Shown here: positions 52,032 to 64,000 of the stretch, in pieces
Position numbering within the stretch: position 1 is the stretch's first letter
Layout: each line of letters opens with the position of its first letter
Origin: Prorocentrum cordatum
Lineage: Eukaryota; Sar; Dinophyceae; Prorocentrales; Prorocentraceae
Length of the DNA: 64,000 nt
Direction of reading: 5' to 3'
NCBI GenBank assembly: GCA_963575745.1
Contig: CAUYUJ010014002.1
Location: 1,161,916 to 1,225,915 of the forward strand
Translations under genes and position numbers: made by a program
The notes under the pieces: generated by a model
Database searches by the model: none
The model's input: only the letters and a program-made list of their open reading frames with translations
What the model was told of the DNA's origin: nothing

Positions 52032-53406
52032 TAGCCCTCGTCGCCACGGCCGGACCTCTCCCCGAGATTGCTCGGAGCGCACCCCTGGAGAGGTCCCAGG
52101 GAGTAGCGGTGCGAGCTATACGGTTAGCAATTGTGGTTCAGCGCGTCGAGCCGCGAGTCATGGCCCGCGGCCCGCTGACCACCTCCCGACTCCCCAGCGC
52201 CAAGGTCCCGAGCCTCTCCCAGCCTCCCGCCCCGCGGAGCGGGGCGACCCGCTAGCCGCTCCAGATGATCTGGACAGGCATGCGGCCACGGATGCCAGGG
52301 GGATGCGCATTTCAATCAAGTCGGGTCCGCCCGTGGGCACAGGCACCCAGGTCCGTGTCCTGATGTGTACGAGCGGGGTCAATTGCTTCAGAAGCTGTGT
52401 CGAGCAATGGTGGTACGGATCCCACACTTGTCCGAAGCAAAAGTTGTTCTGGACATCCGCAAGATCTCTAGACGACCCACAGCGATGCCAAGGCGTCTTC
52501 GCGACACCAGCGCGGTGTCGAGGTGCTCTCGAAACGACCCGAGAATACCCGCAGGACGACCCCAAGCGGGCCCCGCGATCTCGACGTGGCTTCCACTTCG
52601 ACGCAGGGCAACCCCAAGGTGGCCCAAATCGATAAGCAACGGGTGACCCGGAGATGATCCAATGACCAATCGGTGGCCCCCAGGCGGCTTCGAGGTCGCC
52701 GCAGCAGTGCCAGAACACAACTCCATGACCCCAAGATGGTCCAGATACGACCCGAATGTGACCCCAAGACACCACCCAAGCGCAATCAAAGGGCAAGACG
52801 CGCATTCCCCTAAGACATACGTGTGCAGCATTTCTTGACGACCAGACTTACGTCTTTGAAGATTTCAAGCGAGGCTACGGTAGTAGAACGCTTCAGTCGA
52901 GCGGGATCCCGCCCAGGCCGCGCAAGAAGGGTGCCTTCGTAAACTTCTATATGAGTCGGGGGGGGGGTCAGATCTCCTGGGCCCTCGCCCCCACCGGGGC
53001 CGCTGTCGCTTGGAGCTCGTGCTTGCGAGCAAGATGTATAATCGGCGCGCGCTGGCAGAACTTCAAGGAACGCTCGCAACGGCGATGCAAGCATGCGCCA
53101 GCACAGGGGTCGGGACAGGAGCGGGTCAAACGAATGGCTCCCAGCAGTTCGCTACACGGCAGCAGAGAGGTAGAGAAGGAACGGCAGACGACGTTGAACG
53201 CGCAGGCGGGAGGCCAGAGTTGGCGGGACGAGGCAGGCAAGCGGGCAGGCGGGCGGCAGTTTGGCTCATGGTCCGAGCTATGCAGTCATGGGGGTTGTGG
53301 GCAGGGCCAGGATTGAGGATTGCGTGGGGCTGCGCGGGGTCGAGGCTCTAGCCGCGTGCAGGTGGGCTACCATGCAAAATGCGCGAGGCACTAGGGGAGT
53401 TTCGCA
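52032..53406. other. Unassigned region with GACCC-type degenerate repeats
   Basis: Between about 52480 and 52780 short ACCCCAAG(G/A)TGG and GACCCGA(G/A) phrases recur without a fixed period. Nothing else is recognised. Confidence 0.4.
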
Positions 53407-53799
53407 GTGCCGAGGCTTGAGTTTCGCGGGAAGGAAGCACGTGCACTTGCTTCCATGTTTGAGTTGCGTGAGTCGGGCGACATGTCCTCCCTGACCCCTA
53501 ACCTCCGCCTCGGAGCAGCTGAAATGAGAGGCGCCCCTTCAGGGAGGGCGACACACCAAGCATACAAAATCAGCAGCTGGCCTGCCAACGGGTGCCCCAC
53601 GATACCTTCGTATCTACCGATGGCCCGGCAGAGCCCTGGGGCACCTTCCGAAGCTCGGAGTCGACGCGCTCCTTACGGAGCTCAGGGTCGACAGAAGATG
53701 CGCCCCCCCGGATTCTTCACGGCAGGACTCTGTTATCGAGCGGCTGCCGGGCGCAGGCCGTGGGCAAAAAGCAATTCCGGGCCGCGACCCTGCGGATAG
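53407..53799 (+). CDS. Possible coding exon, unknown product
   Basis: A 130-codon frame without an ATG at its left edge. The first 70 codons look protein-like (LEFRGKEARALASMFELRES, SSLTPNLRLGAAEMRGAPSG); the rest is Arg/Pro/Ala-rich. No domain is recognised, and the opposite strand is open. Confidence 0.2.
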   Translation: MPRLEFRGKEARALASMFELRESGDMSSLTPNLRLGAAEMRGAPSGRATHQAYKISSWPANGCPTIPSYLPMARQSPGAPSEARSRRAPYGAQGRQKMRPPGFFTAGLCYRAAAGRRPWAKSNSGPRPCG

Positions 53800-54769
53800 G
53801 GGGCTTTTTATTCCGCGGGTGCCCGCGCACGGAACGTGCCCGGGCGACCGAAAGGGATCGCGCCCCGGAATCCAGACCGTGGTGGCGCGGATACGGATGT
53901 GCTCGCCGCTCGCGAGCAAGGGAGCCAGTCTCGGCGAAGCTCGAGTCGAGGCACGATCGAGCGACCGCCAGAGGATCGTGGAGGCGAACGTCCTGCGTAC
54001 GGGCAGGGCCCTATGCGCGAGGCTGCCGCCGCGGCCCAAGACACCCGCCCATGAGGGATACGAGGCCAGGCCCCGAACAAAAAACACCAAAAAACACAAA
54101 ACACACAAAAACACACCAAAAAAACACTGCCACCCATCAGCGGCGCGCCCGTTGGGGGGAGGGAGAGGGGGATGCCTTCTGAGAAGGCGGCGGGGCTTCT
54201 CAGAAGCCGTCCGATCTTCCGAGGAGCCGTGCGCCACCTCCGGAGAAGGCTAAAAGAGAGCTTCCCAGAAGGCCCGAGGCCCTCCGAGCCTTTTTTGAAA
54301 CGGCCCGCCTCCTCTGCATTCCCCGCTGGGCTCGCCGCCGAGTCCGGGTCCAGGTGCTCACCAGTTCTCGGCGGACGACGAGCGGCATAACACGGACTTG
54401 TCCGTTGCCGGGGACGCCTGCCCCATTGGCGGCTGGAAGATTTGCACCCCGGCGTGCCACCGTATACGGGGCCAAGGTGGCAGGCGTCCCCGATCGTGGA
54501 ATCGATTTGGTCTCATACCGCTCTTCGCCCGCTAGATCCAAAGCCATACCCGCTGTCATGGGAGACTCTGGGAGACCCACCCCCGTCGCCCTTGTCCCTG
54601 GGTCTGGTCTCAGGCTGCTCTCGGCTTTCGAGCCTTGCTTTGACGCTTCTGTTATTGATTCTGGCCACTCTGGAGGTTCCCGATGCAGCCCGAGGCCACC
54701 GAAGACGTTAGGAGGCCTCCGAAGATTGTCGAATACCTCCAGAGACCCCTGGAGACTGATGACTTCCGT
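53800..54769. other. Unassigned region with small palindromes
   Basis: An A-rich CACAAAAACAC tract lies at 54070-54127. GGCTTCTCAGAAGCC is a palindrome at about 54195-54209. CGGGGACGCCTGCC (54409-54422) and its exact complement (54479-54492) form a 14-bp inverted repeat about 56 bp apart. No gene is seen. Confidence 0.5.
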
Positions 54770-54945
54770 GCGTCGTCGTGGCGGTGGCGGTGGTCGTCGT
54801 CGCTGCTGTCGTCGCTGCCGTCATCGTCGTCGTCGTCGTCGTCGTCGCTGTCGCTGCCATCGTCGTCGTCGTCGACGTCGTCGTCGTCGTCGTCGCCGCT
54901 GCCGCCGCCGTCATCGGCGATGCCGCCGTCGTCGTCGAGGGCTCC
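54770..54945. repeat. (GTC)n/(GCC)n microsatellite
   Basis: GTCGTC triplets with GCT and GCC variants for about 170 bp. Confidence 0.9.
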
Positions 54946-55799
54946 GTGATCTGAACGGGGAGGTCGCAGGAGGTGTAGGAGGAGGACTTCGACGAGCTAC
55001 CACACCACAGAAATGGTCCCAATCCCCCGTTGCCCTCCCTCGTGTCGAAGATTGTCTTTTACCTATAGCCTGGTGAATACTCCACGAGGACGTTCGCAGG
55101 CGGCGTCATGGTTGTAGCAGCGCACATGATTTCGAGGATCGTTGTGGGGCGTGCCCCGATGGCGAGGCTTGGGGCTGCGCGCGTACGCAGAAGCTGCATA
55201 CACATGACGCGGCTTGCCTGGGCGAGACCTGGATCATGACATGCGGCCGGATGTCTTTCCATCGCTCGGCCCCTCCATTGCCATGCAGGCTAGACGTGCG
55301 TTCAGCGCGTCGTTTCTGGGATGCTCCACGTGCCAATCCAACCGTGTTTGTTGCCGGCTTCCTGGCAGGCAGCCCACGGGGATGGCACCCCACACGTCTG
55401 GTGTCTTGATTATTGCAAGACTGGGTCCCCGAAAGTCCCGACCTCTTTCCTCATGGTGTTTCATCCCTATAGTCGCTCTCTGAGAGTCCCCTGGCCCCCC
55501 CAGGAGGGCCCCCGGAGCCCGAAGCCTGCCAGAAGCCTCCGTCGTGTTTTTCGCACGACGCGAGCGCATGCCTCGGGACAGAGCTGGGTGGCGTCGGCAG
55601 GCCTGCAGGGTGAAGCAGCCCAGGGCAGGCTGATCACCCCCCTCCGAGCCTGCGGCACGGAGCGCCCGCCGGGGGGGCCGCCGCCGGAGCCGGCGCTCGG
55701 GACCTCGAGGCTGCCCCGGGCTGACCTTGGGGGGCCTGCTGAGGCCAGCTCGAGGGTTCCAGGCCGCCCAAAGGTAACTAAATGTCAGCATCGTAACCC
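54946..55799. other. Unassigned region
   Basis: No confident coding frame or repeat is recognised. Confidence 0.35.
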
Positions 55800-55801
55800 A
55801 T

Positions 55802-55832
<31 letters not shown>

Positions 55833-55873
55833 AATGGTCATCGTCGTCGTTTCCGTCATCGTCGTCGTCATCG

Positions 55874-55935
<62 letters not shown>

Positions 55936-55942
55936 GTCATCG
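55800..55942. repeat. (GATGAC)n and (ATC)n microsatellite
   Basis: GATGAC hexamers turn into GTC/ATC triplets, then pure ATC (about 55877-55935). It gives poly-Asp on the minus strand. Confidence 0.95.
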
Positions 55943-55980
55943 GGTGCGCAGAGACGGGCTGAGCTAGGAAGCGAACTCAG

Positions 55981-56079
55981 CGAAGGATTGCAAAAAACGA
56001 AGGATTGCAAAAAAACCTTCCTTCCTCGAAGGGTTTTTTGCAATCCTTCGCGAAGGTTTTTTTTGCAATCTTTCCTTCG
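55981..56079. repeat. Long AT-containing inverted repeat (hairpin)
   Basis: CGAAGGATTGCAAAAAA occurs twice at the left (55981 and 55998) and its complement TTTTTTGCAATCCTTCG twice at the right (about 56034 and 56061, the second as TTTTTTGCAATCTTTCC). The arms can fold into a hairpin of more than 40 bp with a few mismatches. Confidence 0.85.
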
Positions 56080-56533
56080 TTTGAGCGGTTTCCCTCTAAC
56101 CACACCTGAGGCCCTGCTCCACCTTCGCGTCCCCTCTGCCAGCCTGGTCTGTGTCCCCAGGTGCAGCACCGAGCCTTGCCGTGCTCGGGGGCGGAAAAGA
56201 GGGAGGTGATGACTAGGGGGGGTGGATATCATGGCGGGGGCCATGATATTTCCCCAGATTTCATGGCGCCTCTTCTTGTTTCATTACGTCCCTGGCCCCC
56301 CCGCTGGGCCGCGCACATGCCGCCGGTCATGATTTGCACCCCCCCCTCTTGGACCCCCCCCTCTTGGCCGCTCCCGACGTGCCCCAGGGCCCCAGAGTTG
56401 ATCTCTCTCTTGGGGGCTGTTCTGTGGAGGCCAGCCTTGTCCATGTGCAGTGCGGCGCCGCCTGCGCGCAGCCCCACGCCTTGCCATGCCCCTGGACCCA
56501 CTGGCGGCGCACAGGGGGAAGGGTAGGGGGAGG
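56080..56533. other. Dispersed repeat, copy 2, and unassigned sequence
   Basis: The segment at about 56225-56385 aligns with 51455-51790 as described there. No gene is called. Confidence 0.5.
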
Positions 56534-56644
56534 GGGGAAGGCTTCTCAGAAGTACCCCTGCTTCTTAGAAGGCGCGGGCCTTGTCTGTATAGACGTAAGG
56601 CCGGCGCCTGCGAAGCAGCAGCCTCCTTCTGAGAAGCCTTCCCC
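56534..56644. repeat. 111-bp inverted-repeat element
   Basis: The left arm GGGGAAGGCTTCTCAGAAG is complemented exactly by CTTCTGAGAAGCCTTCCCC at the right end, and the arms continue inward with mismatches (TGCTTCTTAGAAGGCGC against GCGCCTGCGAAGCAGCA). No flanking duplication is evident, so it may be a MITE relic or a structured RNA. The CTTCTCAGAAG core also occurs at about 54196. Confidence 0.7.
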
Positions 56645-57235
56645 ATCCACCTACAGTGGAGATCCATGCCAAGAAACACCCTGCTTGCCTCCAGGGTGCC
56701 CTGGGTTTCGTGGGTTTCGATGGTTTTGCGAGGGAGAACGTGGCGTTCCCACACCAAGAATCCATGGACGTCCTGGGGTCTCAGGGTCGGGTTTCTTGTG
56801 GAAGGTCTCTCGTGGACTGGCCTCCACGGTAGATGCCTCTGGGGCTCTCAGAGCCCCGTCTGTCTTGGCCGCCTCCCTGCCTCAAGAGTCGAGCGGTGTT
56901 CCACCCTCCCTCCTCCTCGAGGGGGCGAGCGGAGGTCCGATCTGCCCCCACGCCTTCCCGCCTCGTGCTCGCACGCGCTTCTCCCGACCGACGGGCACCA
57001 TGCCCTGCGGCGGGGCGGGGCCGGCGGCGCTCGCTCGCCCGCGTCGGCCGAGAGGGACCAGCTCGGCTCCGACCCGGCGTCCCTCCGGGCGGCCTGCCGA
57101 GGCTTCGTGGCTGCCGCGCCGGCCCCGGCGGCCCTCGGCACCGTGTCGGGAAGCCCCCTCCTCCTCCTCCTCCTCCTCCTCCCCCCTCCTCCTCCTCCGA
57201 GGCCGCGGCAGCGCTCCGGACGTGGGCACGTCTTC
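56645..57235. other. GC-rich region, possible coding remnant
   Basis: The frame over 56990-57160 is protein-like in part (ERDQLGSDPASLRAACRGFV), but both strands are open. A (TCC)n run lies at 57160-57202. The M1 copy 2 follows at once. Confidence 0.25.
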
Positions 57236-57478
57236 GGCGATCGGGAGCCCTGCAGACGGGGGTCCATGCAGACGGGGGTCAGCCAGAGCGCCCGCTCTTG
57301 CAGGATCCTGCATGCGGCCAGGGTCGCATCTCGGCCCGGGTTTGGGTGCAGGATCCTGTGCAGGAGCCTTCGCATGGACCCGGGTTTGGGTGCAGGATCT
57401 CGCAGGATGTTGCTGGATTCTGCAAGGCCTGACCGACCCGGGTCTGGATTGACCCTGGTCAGAAGATCCCCGAGGCGA
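57236..57478. mobile_element. MITE-like inverted-repeat transposon M1, copy 2
   Basis: A 233-bp element (57241-57473) lies between direct repeats GGCGA (57236-57240 and 57474-57478). It starts TCGGGAGCCC, contains GACGGGGGTCCATGCAGAC at the left, and ends GGATTGACCCTGGTCAGAAG + ATCCCCGA, all closely like copy 1 at 48869-49113. The interior shares CAGGATCCTGCA but is diverged. Removing it together with one GGCGA restores CTTCGGCGAGGCCAGC, an uninterrupted sequence. Confidence 0.9.
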
Positions 57479-58289
57479 GGCCAGCGCCAGAGCATTCGGA
57501 ACATCGTGGAGCATCCTGGATCATCGTTGGAAAGCCACGCACGAGGCCAAACACTGCACGGGGAATGCACGTCCGAGCGATGGCAGGGCCACGCGCCGTG
57601 GTGCCTCCGCACGAGGGCCCAGACAGCCGGCGTGGTAATCTTAAAAAGGGAGTACATCAGCCGATGTTTCCAAAGTTTCGGCGTCTGGCGGCCCGCTCTG
57701 GTCCCAGGGACCATCAGAGAACGACAGCGGGCGGAAAATCAGTTCCCGGGAATGGGGTCGAGGGTTCCTGCAGGCGCATCGTGAACACAAGTCACGCTAT
57801 CGGAGTTCTGGGCAGCCATGATGCCATGCGGCATGCCACACTCTTGTCCAGCGGTGCTCAACTGCAAGGGAATGAATCGAGGCAGTCCCTTCCATAAACG
57901 GCCCTGCCCTCCTCTCAGAGAACCGTGGTTGTTGACGCAATTGGCACCTTGAGCCACCTACACCCTGAGGACTCGCGGGACTTCCCTCAGCCCCGCGATG
58001 GGAGCGAATAGAGCGCAGGGGGGTATGCAACAGCCGGATAAGGGGATGGGAGAGGGGAGAGTACGTTCTTGTAGGGGCAGTTGGTTGTACAGTTGGCAGC
58101 AGGGTTCTTCCCAACCCGATGCCTGAAGGGATATCCCTGTGTTCTACGTGGTTGGGCTCCAACCCTGGAACGCCCTTCATTTGGCATATCTCCACGGTAA
58201 ATTGGGCTTTCGGCGCAGGGACTCGTGCAAATGGCCCACGTGATCATGGCCATATTTCGGCTTCGGGTTGCTGGTCTCTGTCGCTCTCT
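57479..58289. other. Unassigned region
   Basis: No gene or repeat is recognised. Confidence 0.35.
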
Positions 58290-58355
58290 CTCCCTCTTTG
58301 TCTCTCTCTCTCTCTCTCTCTCTCTCCCTCTCTCCCCCTCTCTCCCTCTCTCTCT
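58290..58355. repeat. (CT)n microsatellite
   Basis: CTCTCT with CCC interruptions directly upstream of the macro-repeat head. Confidence 0.9.
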
Positions 58356-58452
58356 CTTTTTCCCAACCATCCTGTGGTGTTGGGTCCTCGTTTTGAAGAG
58401 ACGGTGCCACGCGTTCCTCTCCTCCTCCTCCTCCCCCTCCTCCCTCTTCCCA

Positions 58453-58632
<180 letters not shown>

Positions 58633-58639
58633 CCCACGC

Positions 58640-60910
58640 CCATTTCGGCACACCCCTCATACGTTTCGTGGCCCCATAGGGAGCTCCACCGAAGGCCCCA
58701 GTGGCATGGTCCGCATGCCTCCCCATTACCCATTTCGGCACACCCCTCACACGTTTCGTGGCCCCATAGGGAGCTCCACCGAAGGCCCCAGTGGGCAGGG
58801 TCCGCATGCCTCCCCACCACCCATTTCGGCACACCCCTCACACGTTTCGTGGCCCCATAGGGAGCTCCACCGAAGGCCCCAGTGGCAGGTTCCGCATGCC
58901 TCCCCACCACCCATTTCGGCACACCCCTCACACGTTTCGTGGCCCCATAGGGAGCTCCACCGAAGACCCCAGTGGCAGGGTCCGCATGCCTCCCCACCCC
59001 CCATTTCGGCACACCCTTCACAATTTTCGTGGCCCCATAGGGAGCTCCACCGAAGGCCCCAGTGGCCAGGGTCCCGCATGCCCTCCCCACCCCCCATTTC
59101 GGCACACCCCTCACAACGCGTCCGTGGCCCCCGGGGACTCCCACCGAGGCCACAGTGGCAGGGTCCGCATGCCTCCCCACCACCAATTTCGGCACACCCC
59201 TCCCACGCTTCGTGGCCCCATAGGGAGCTCCACCGAAGGCCCCAGTGGCAGGGTCCGCATGCCCCCCCACCACCAATTTCGGCACACCCCTCACACGTTT
59301 CGTGGCCCCCGAAGGCCCCAGTGACAGGGTTCGCATGCCTCCCCACCACCCATCTCGGCACACCCCTCACAAGTTTCGCGGCCCCATAGGGAGCTCCACC
59401 GAAGGCCCCAGTGGCAGGGTCAGCATGCCTCCCCACCACCTATGTCGGCACACCCCTCACACGTTTCGTGGCCCCATGGGGAGCTCCACCGAAGGCCCCA
59501 GCGGCTGCGTCCGCATGCGGTTCCACCCCCCATTTCGGCACACCCCTCACACGTTTCGTGGCCCCACTAGGGAAGCTCCACCGAAGGCCCCAGTGGCCTG
59601 CGTTCGCATGCGTTCCACCCACCATTTCGCACAAGACACTACCCCTCACACGTTTTCGTGTCCCCAGGGGGCTCCCAACAAGAAGGCACAGTGGCTGCGT
59701 TTCGCATGCGGTTCCGACTCCATTTCCAGCATGCCTTCACACGCTTCCGTGGCTCCATGGGGAGGCTTCCATCGAAGGCACAGTGGCTGCGTCGCGTGAT
59801 GGCGGTTCCACACCCACTTTCGGCACACCCCTCACCCGTTTTCGTGGCCCCAGTGGGTGCTCACACGAAAGGCACCATGGTTGCGTTTCCGCATGGCGGT
59901 TCCACACCCCTTTCGGCATACCCCTCCACGTTTCGTGCCCCATCAGGGAGCTCCACCGAAGGCCCCACGCGCTGCGTTTCGCATGCGGTTCCACCCCCCA
60001 TTTCCGGCACACCTCACACGTTTCGTGGCCCCATACGGAGCTCCACCGAGGCCCCAGTGGCTGCGGTCCCATGGCGTTCCACCCCCCATTTCGGCAACAC
60101 CGGCCCTCACGACGTTTTGCGTGGCCCATAGGTAAAGCTCCGAACCGAGGCCCCAGTGGCTGCGTTCGCATGGTTTCCACCCCCCCTTTCGGCACCCCCT
60201 CACACGTTTCGTGGCCCAGGGGGAGCTCCACCGTGAAGGCCCCAGTGGCTGCGTTTCGCCATGCGGTTCCATCCCCCATTTCGGGCACACCCCGCACAAC
60301 GTACTTCGTGGCCACAGGGGATCTTTCCACCGAAGGCCCCAGTGGCTGCGTTCGCATGCGGTTCCACCCTCATTTCGGCACACCCCTCACACGCTTCGTG
60401 GCCCCAGGGGGAGCTCCAGCGAAGGCCCCAGTGGCTGCGTCCGCATGCGGTTCCACCCACCATTTCGGCACACCCCTCACACGCTTCGTGGGTGGCTCCA
60501 TGGGGAGCTCCACCGAATGTGCCCCCCCCATTTCGGCACACCCCTCACACGGTTCGTGGCCCCATAGAGAGCTCCACCGAAGGCCCCAGTGGTTGCGCTG
60601 GCATGCGGTTCCACACCCCATTCTGACACACCCATCGCACGTTTCGTGGCCCCATAGGGGGCTCCACCAAAGGTCACAGCGGCACCGCCCGCATGCGTCC
60701 ACCACCACCCTGCACAGCCCTTGCTCCCTGCCTGCGTTTCACCCACCCAGTACAGCGCTTCGTGGCCTCATAGGGAGCTCCATCGAAGGTCCCAGTGGTA
60801 CCGCTCGCATGCGTCCGCCACCACGCAGCGCAGCCCTTGCTGACCGCGTCTCGCCCACCCAGTACAGCGTTTCGTGGCCCCATAGGGAGCTCCACCGAAA
60901 GTCCCAGTGG
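58640..60910. repeat. Family A satellite, second array (90-bp period)
   Basis: About 25 monomers with GTTTCGTGGCCCCATAGGGA, GCTCCACCGAAGGCCCCAGT, GGCAGGGTCCGCATGCCTCC and CCACCACCCATTTCGGCACA. The left third is nearly uniform. From about 59560 to 60300 single-base insertions and losses are frequent and the frame changes often. From about 59500 many monomers carry GGCTGCGT-CGCATGCGGTTC in place of GGCAGGGT-CGCATGCCTCC. The last three (60640-60910) are a further variant with CCACC-CAGCGCAGCCCTTGC. Confidence 0.9.
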
Positions 60911-61083
60911 CAGGGTCCGCATGCCTCCCCCACCACCCAGCACAATTGCGGCATTCACAACTGCATCTGGTTGGGTCCTTCGCCAGGCTAATTTTCCCAA
61001 CCATCCTGTGGTGTTGGGTCCTCGTTTTGAAGGGACGGCGCCCAGCGTTCCTCACTTCCCCCTCCTCCCCCCCTCCCTCCTCC

Positions 61084-61223
<140 letters not shown>

Positions 61224-61309
61224 GCAATCATCCCCATCATGATCATCATCCTCCTCCTCCTCCTCACTCATCATCTCATCAGCATCATTCTCATCACCGA
61301 TATCGGCAC

Positions 61310-63135
61310 AACAATGCAGACCATCTCACACGTTTCGTGTACCCATAGGGGCTCCACGAAGGCTCCAGTGGCAGGGTTCGCATGCCTCCGCCACCACCCA
61401 TTTCGGCACACCCCTCACATAGAGGCCCAGCACGCTTCTGGCACCATAGGGAGCTCCACCGAAGGCCCCAGTGGCAGAGTTTCGCATCCTCCCCGACCAC
61501 CCATTCCGTCACACCCCCTCACACTTTCGTGGGCCCCATAGGGAGTATCATCATCACCACCGGTTTTGGTACACCCCTCAACACGCTTCGGTGGCCCCAA
61601 GGGAGCTCCACCGAAGCCCCAGTGGGCGTAGGGTTCGCAAATGCCTCCCTATCCACCATTTTTCGGCACTATCACCTTCACCCGTTTCGTGGCCCATAGG
61701 GAGCTCCACCGAAGGCCCCAGTAGCAGGGTTCGCATGCCTCCCCACCACCCATTTCGGCACACCCCTCACACGTTTCGTGGCCCCATAGGGAGCTCCACC
61801 GAAGGCACCAGTGGCAGGGTTCGCATGCCTCCCCACCACCAATTTCGGCACACCCCTCACACGTTTCGTGGCCCCATAGGGAGCTCCACCGAAGGCCCCA
61901 GTGGCAGGGTTCGCATGCCTCACCACCACCCATTTCGGCACACCCCTCACACGTTTCGTGGCCCCATAGGGAAGCGGCGCCGAGGCCCCTTGTGCAGGGC
62001 GGGGGCCCGCATGCCTGCCCCACCACTCATTTCTGCACAGTCACCCGCACAAAGGCCGACACGTTTCGTGGCCCCAGTAGGGAGCTCCCACCAAAGGCCC
62101 CAGGCCCCCGTGGCCAGGGTTCGCATGCCTCCCCTCCACACATTTCGGCACACCCCTCACACGTTTCGTGGCCCCATAGGGAGCTCCACCGAAGGCCCCA
62201 GTGGCTGCGTTCGCATGCCTCCCCACCACCCATGTCGGCACACCCCTCACACGTTTCGTGGCCCCATAGGGAGCTCCACCGAAGGCCCCAGTGGCAGGGT
62301 TCGCATGCCTCCCTACCACTCATTTCGGCACACCCCTCACACGTTTCGTGGCCCCACAGGGAGCTCCACCGAAGGCCCCAGTGGCTGTGTTCGCATGCAT
62401 CTCCACCACCCAATGTTCGTCGTCCACATAACCCCTCACACGTTTTCGTTGGGGCCCCATAGGGAGCTCCACCTGAAAGGCCCCAGTGGGCAGTTCGCAT
62501 GCGTCCCCACCCACCCCATAATTCGCGGTACACCCATCACACAGCTGTACTTCGTGGCCCCATAGGGAGCTCCACCGACGGCCCCAGTGGCCGGGTTAGC
62601 ATGCCTCCCCCGCCCTCACCATTTCGGCACACCCCTCACACGCTTCGTGGCCCCATAGGGGGCTCCACCGAAGGCCCCAGTGGCAGGGTCCGCATGCCTC
62701 CCCACCACCCATTTCGGCACACCCCGCTCACGCTTCGTGGCCCCATAGGGAGCTCCACCGAAGGCCCCAGTGGCCTGGTTCGTATGTCTCCCCAACACCC
62801 ACTTCGGCACATTCCTCACACGCTTCGTGGCCCCATGGGGATTTCCACTGAAGGCCCCAGTGACTGGTATCGCATGCGCCCCCACACCCATTTCGGCACA
62901 CCCCTCACACGTTTCGTGGCACCATAGGGAGCTCCACCGAAGGCCCCAGTGGCAGGGTCCGCATGCCGCCCCCGCACCAATTTCGGCACACCCCTCACAC
63001 GTTTCGTGGCCCCACAGGGAGCTCCACCGAAGGCCCCAGTGGCTGCGTTCGCATGCCGCCCCAACACCAACTTCGGTGCACCCCTCACACGTTTCGTGGC
63101 CCCATAGGGAGTTCTACCGAAGACGGTACTCACAC
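61310..63135. repeat. Family A satellite, third array (90-bp period)
   Basis: About 20 monomers; GTTTCG at 61863 and 61953 gives the 90-base step. Indel-rich stretches occur at about 61310-61700, 61970-62120 and 62410-62560 between regular ones. The ends of the array grade into diverged monomers. Confidence 0.9.
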
Positions 63136-63283
63136 CAGCATTACTCACAACTGCATATGGTTGGGTCCTGCGCCAGGCTAATCTCACACACACGCTCTCT
63201 TGCCCTTGCCCTCCCCGTTCGTTCTTCTTGGCTGGCCAGCCTCGCGCTGCGCAGGAGAGGACACGTCAGACATTGGTCTCCTC

Positions 63284-63788
<505 letters not shown>

Positions 63789-64000
63789 GATCGCGTGCGG
63801 GTAGTAGGAGGGAAGGTGGGTCACGTTGCATTTTCGGTGGGGATGTTTCTTGTCCTGCAAGCAATCGCCGTGTCGGTGCGGAGCCGTCAGCGACAAGGAT
63901 TCGACGCGGATTCGATATGGGTAGCGGCGCGATGGGACAGACAAGGCTTCCCAGACATGCAAGGTAAGGAAGGGGAGGGGAAGGAGGCTCAGTGGAGGTG
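63789..64000. other. Unassigned right edge
   Basis: No gene or repeat is recognised before the window ends. Confidence 0.4.

Overview
The window is nuclear DNA of a dinoflagellate. The strongest evidence is at 39324-39344: a 21-base match to the dinoflagellate spliced-leader (SL) core, placed four bases before an ATG. The very GC-rich composition, dense tandem repeats, scattered possible exons and lack of operon structure or ribosome binding sites agree with this. The genus cannot be told from the sequence. Positions 48093-48192 are 100 Ns, an assembly gap.

Layout. 1-4.7 kb: GC-rich sequence, the terminal exon of one minus-strand gene (1547-1849), and a first block of an 89-90 bp satellite (family A) interrupted by a small inverted-repeat transposon. 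4.7-10.6 kb: weak possible exons, then a recent 2.0-kb tandem duplication. 10.6-20 kb: a 197-bp GATC-rich satellite, CAA/CAG and ATC low-complexity DNA, and several possible exons that I do not recognise. 20-21.3 kb: a broken minus-strand coding region. 21.3-25.1 kb: a second 90-bp satellite (family B). 25.1-28.6 kb: 65-bp, 12-bp and 102-bp repeats. 28.7-37.3 kb: a third 90-bp satellite (family D), which flips orientation near 35.63 kb. 37.3-45.2 kb: a long pyrimidine tract and then an apparently full-length non-LTR retrotransposon (LINE) with ORF1 and ORF2 (APE-type endonuclease, reverse transcriptase, CCHC finger); its 5' end is the SL sequence and it seems to sit inside a (TCC)n microsatellite. 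45.4-46.1 kb: fragments of a UPF1-like superfamily 1 helicase. 46.1-58.3 kb: minisatellites, a diverged duplication beside the gap, and two copies of an inverted-repeat transposon, each flanked by an exact 5-bp target duplication. 58.3-63.2 kb: two tandem copies of a composite macro-repeat (head, ATC microsatellite, family A array, tail). 63.28-63.79 kb: about 500 bp of alternating GT/GTGTGC.

The only confident protein-coding units are the two LINE ORFs and the exon at 1547-1849. The helicase fragment is recognised from two motifs. The other coding calls are open frames with protein-like composition and are marked as weak. Roughly a quarter of the window is made of three unrelated satellites that share a period of about 90 bp, so long open frames arise on both strands; these should not be read as genes.
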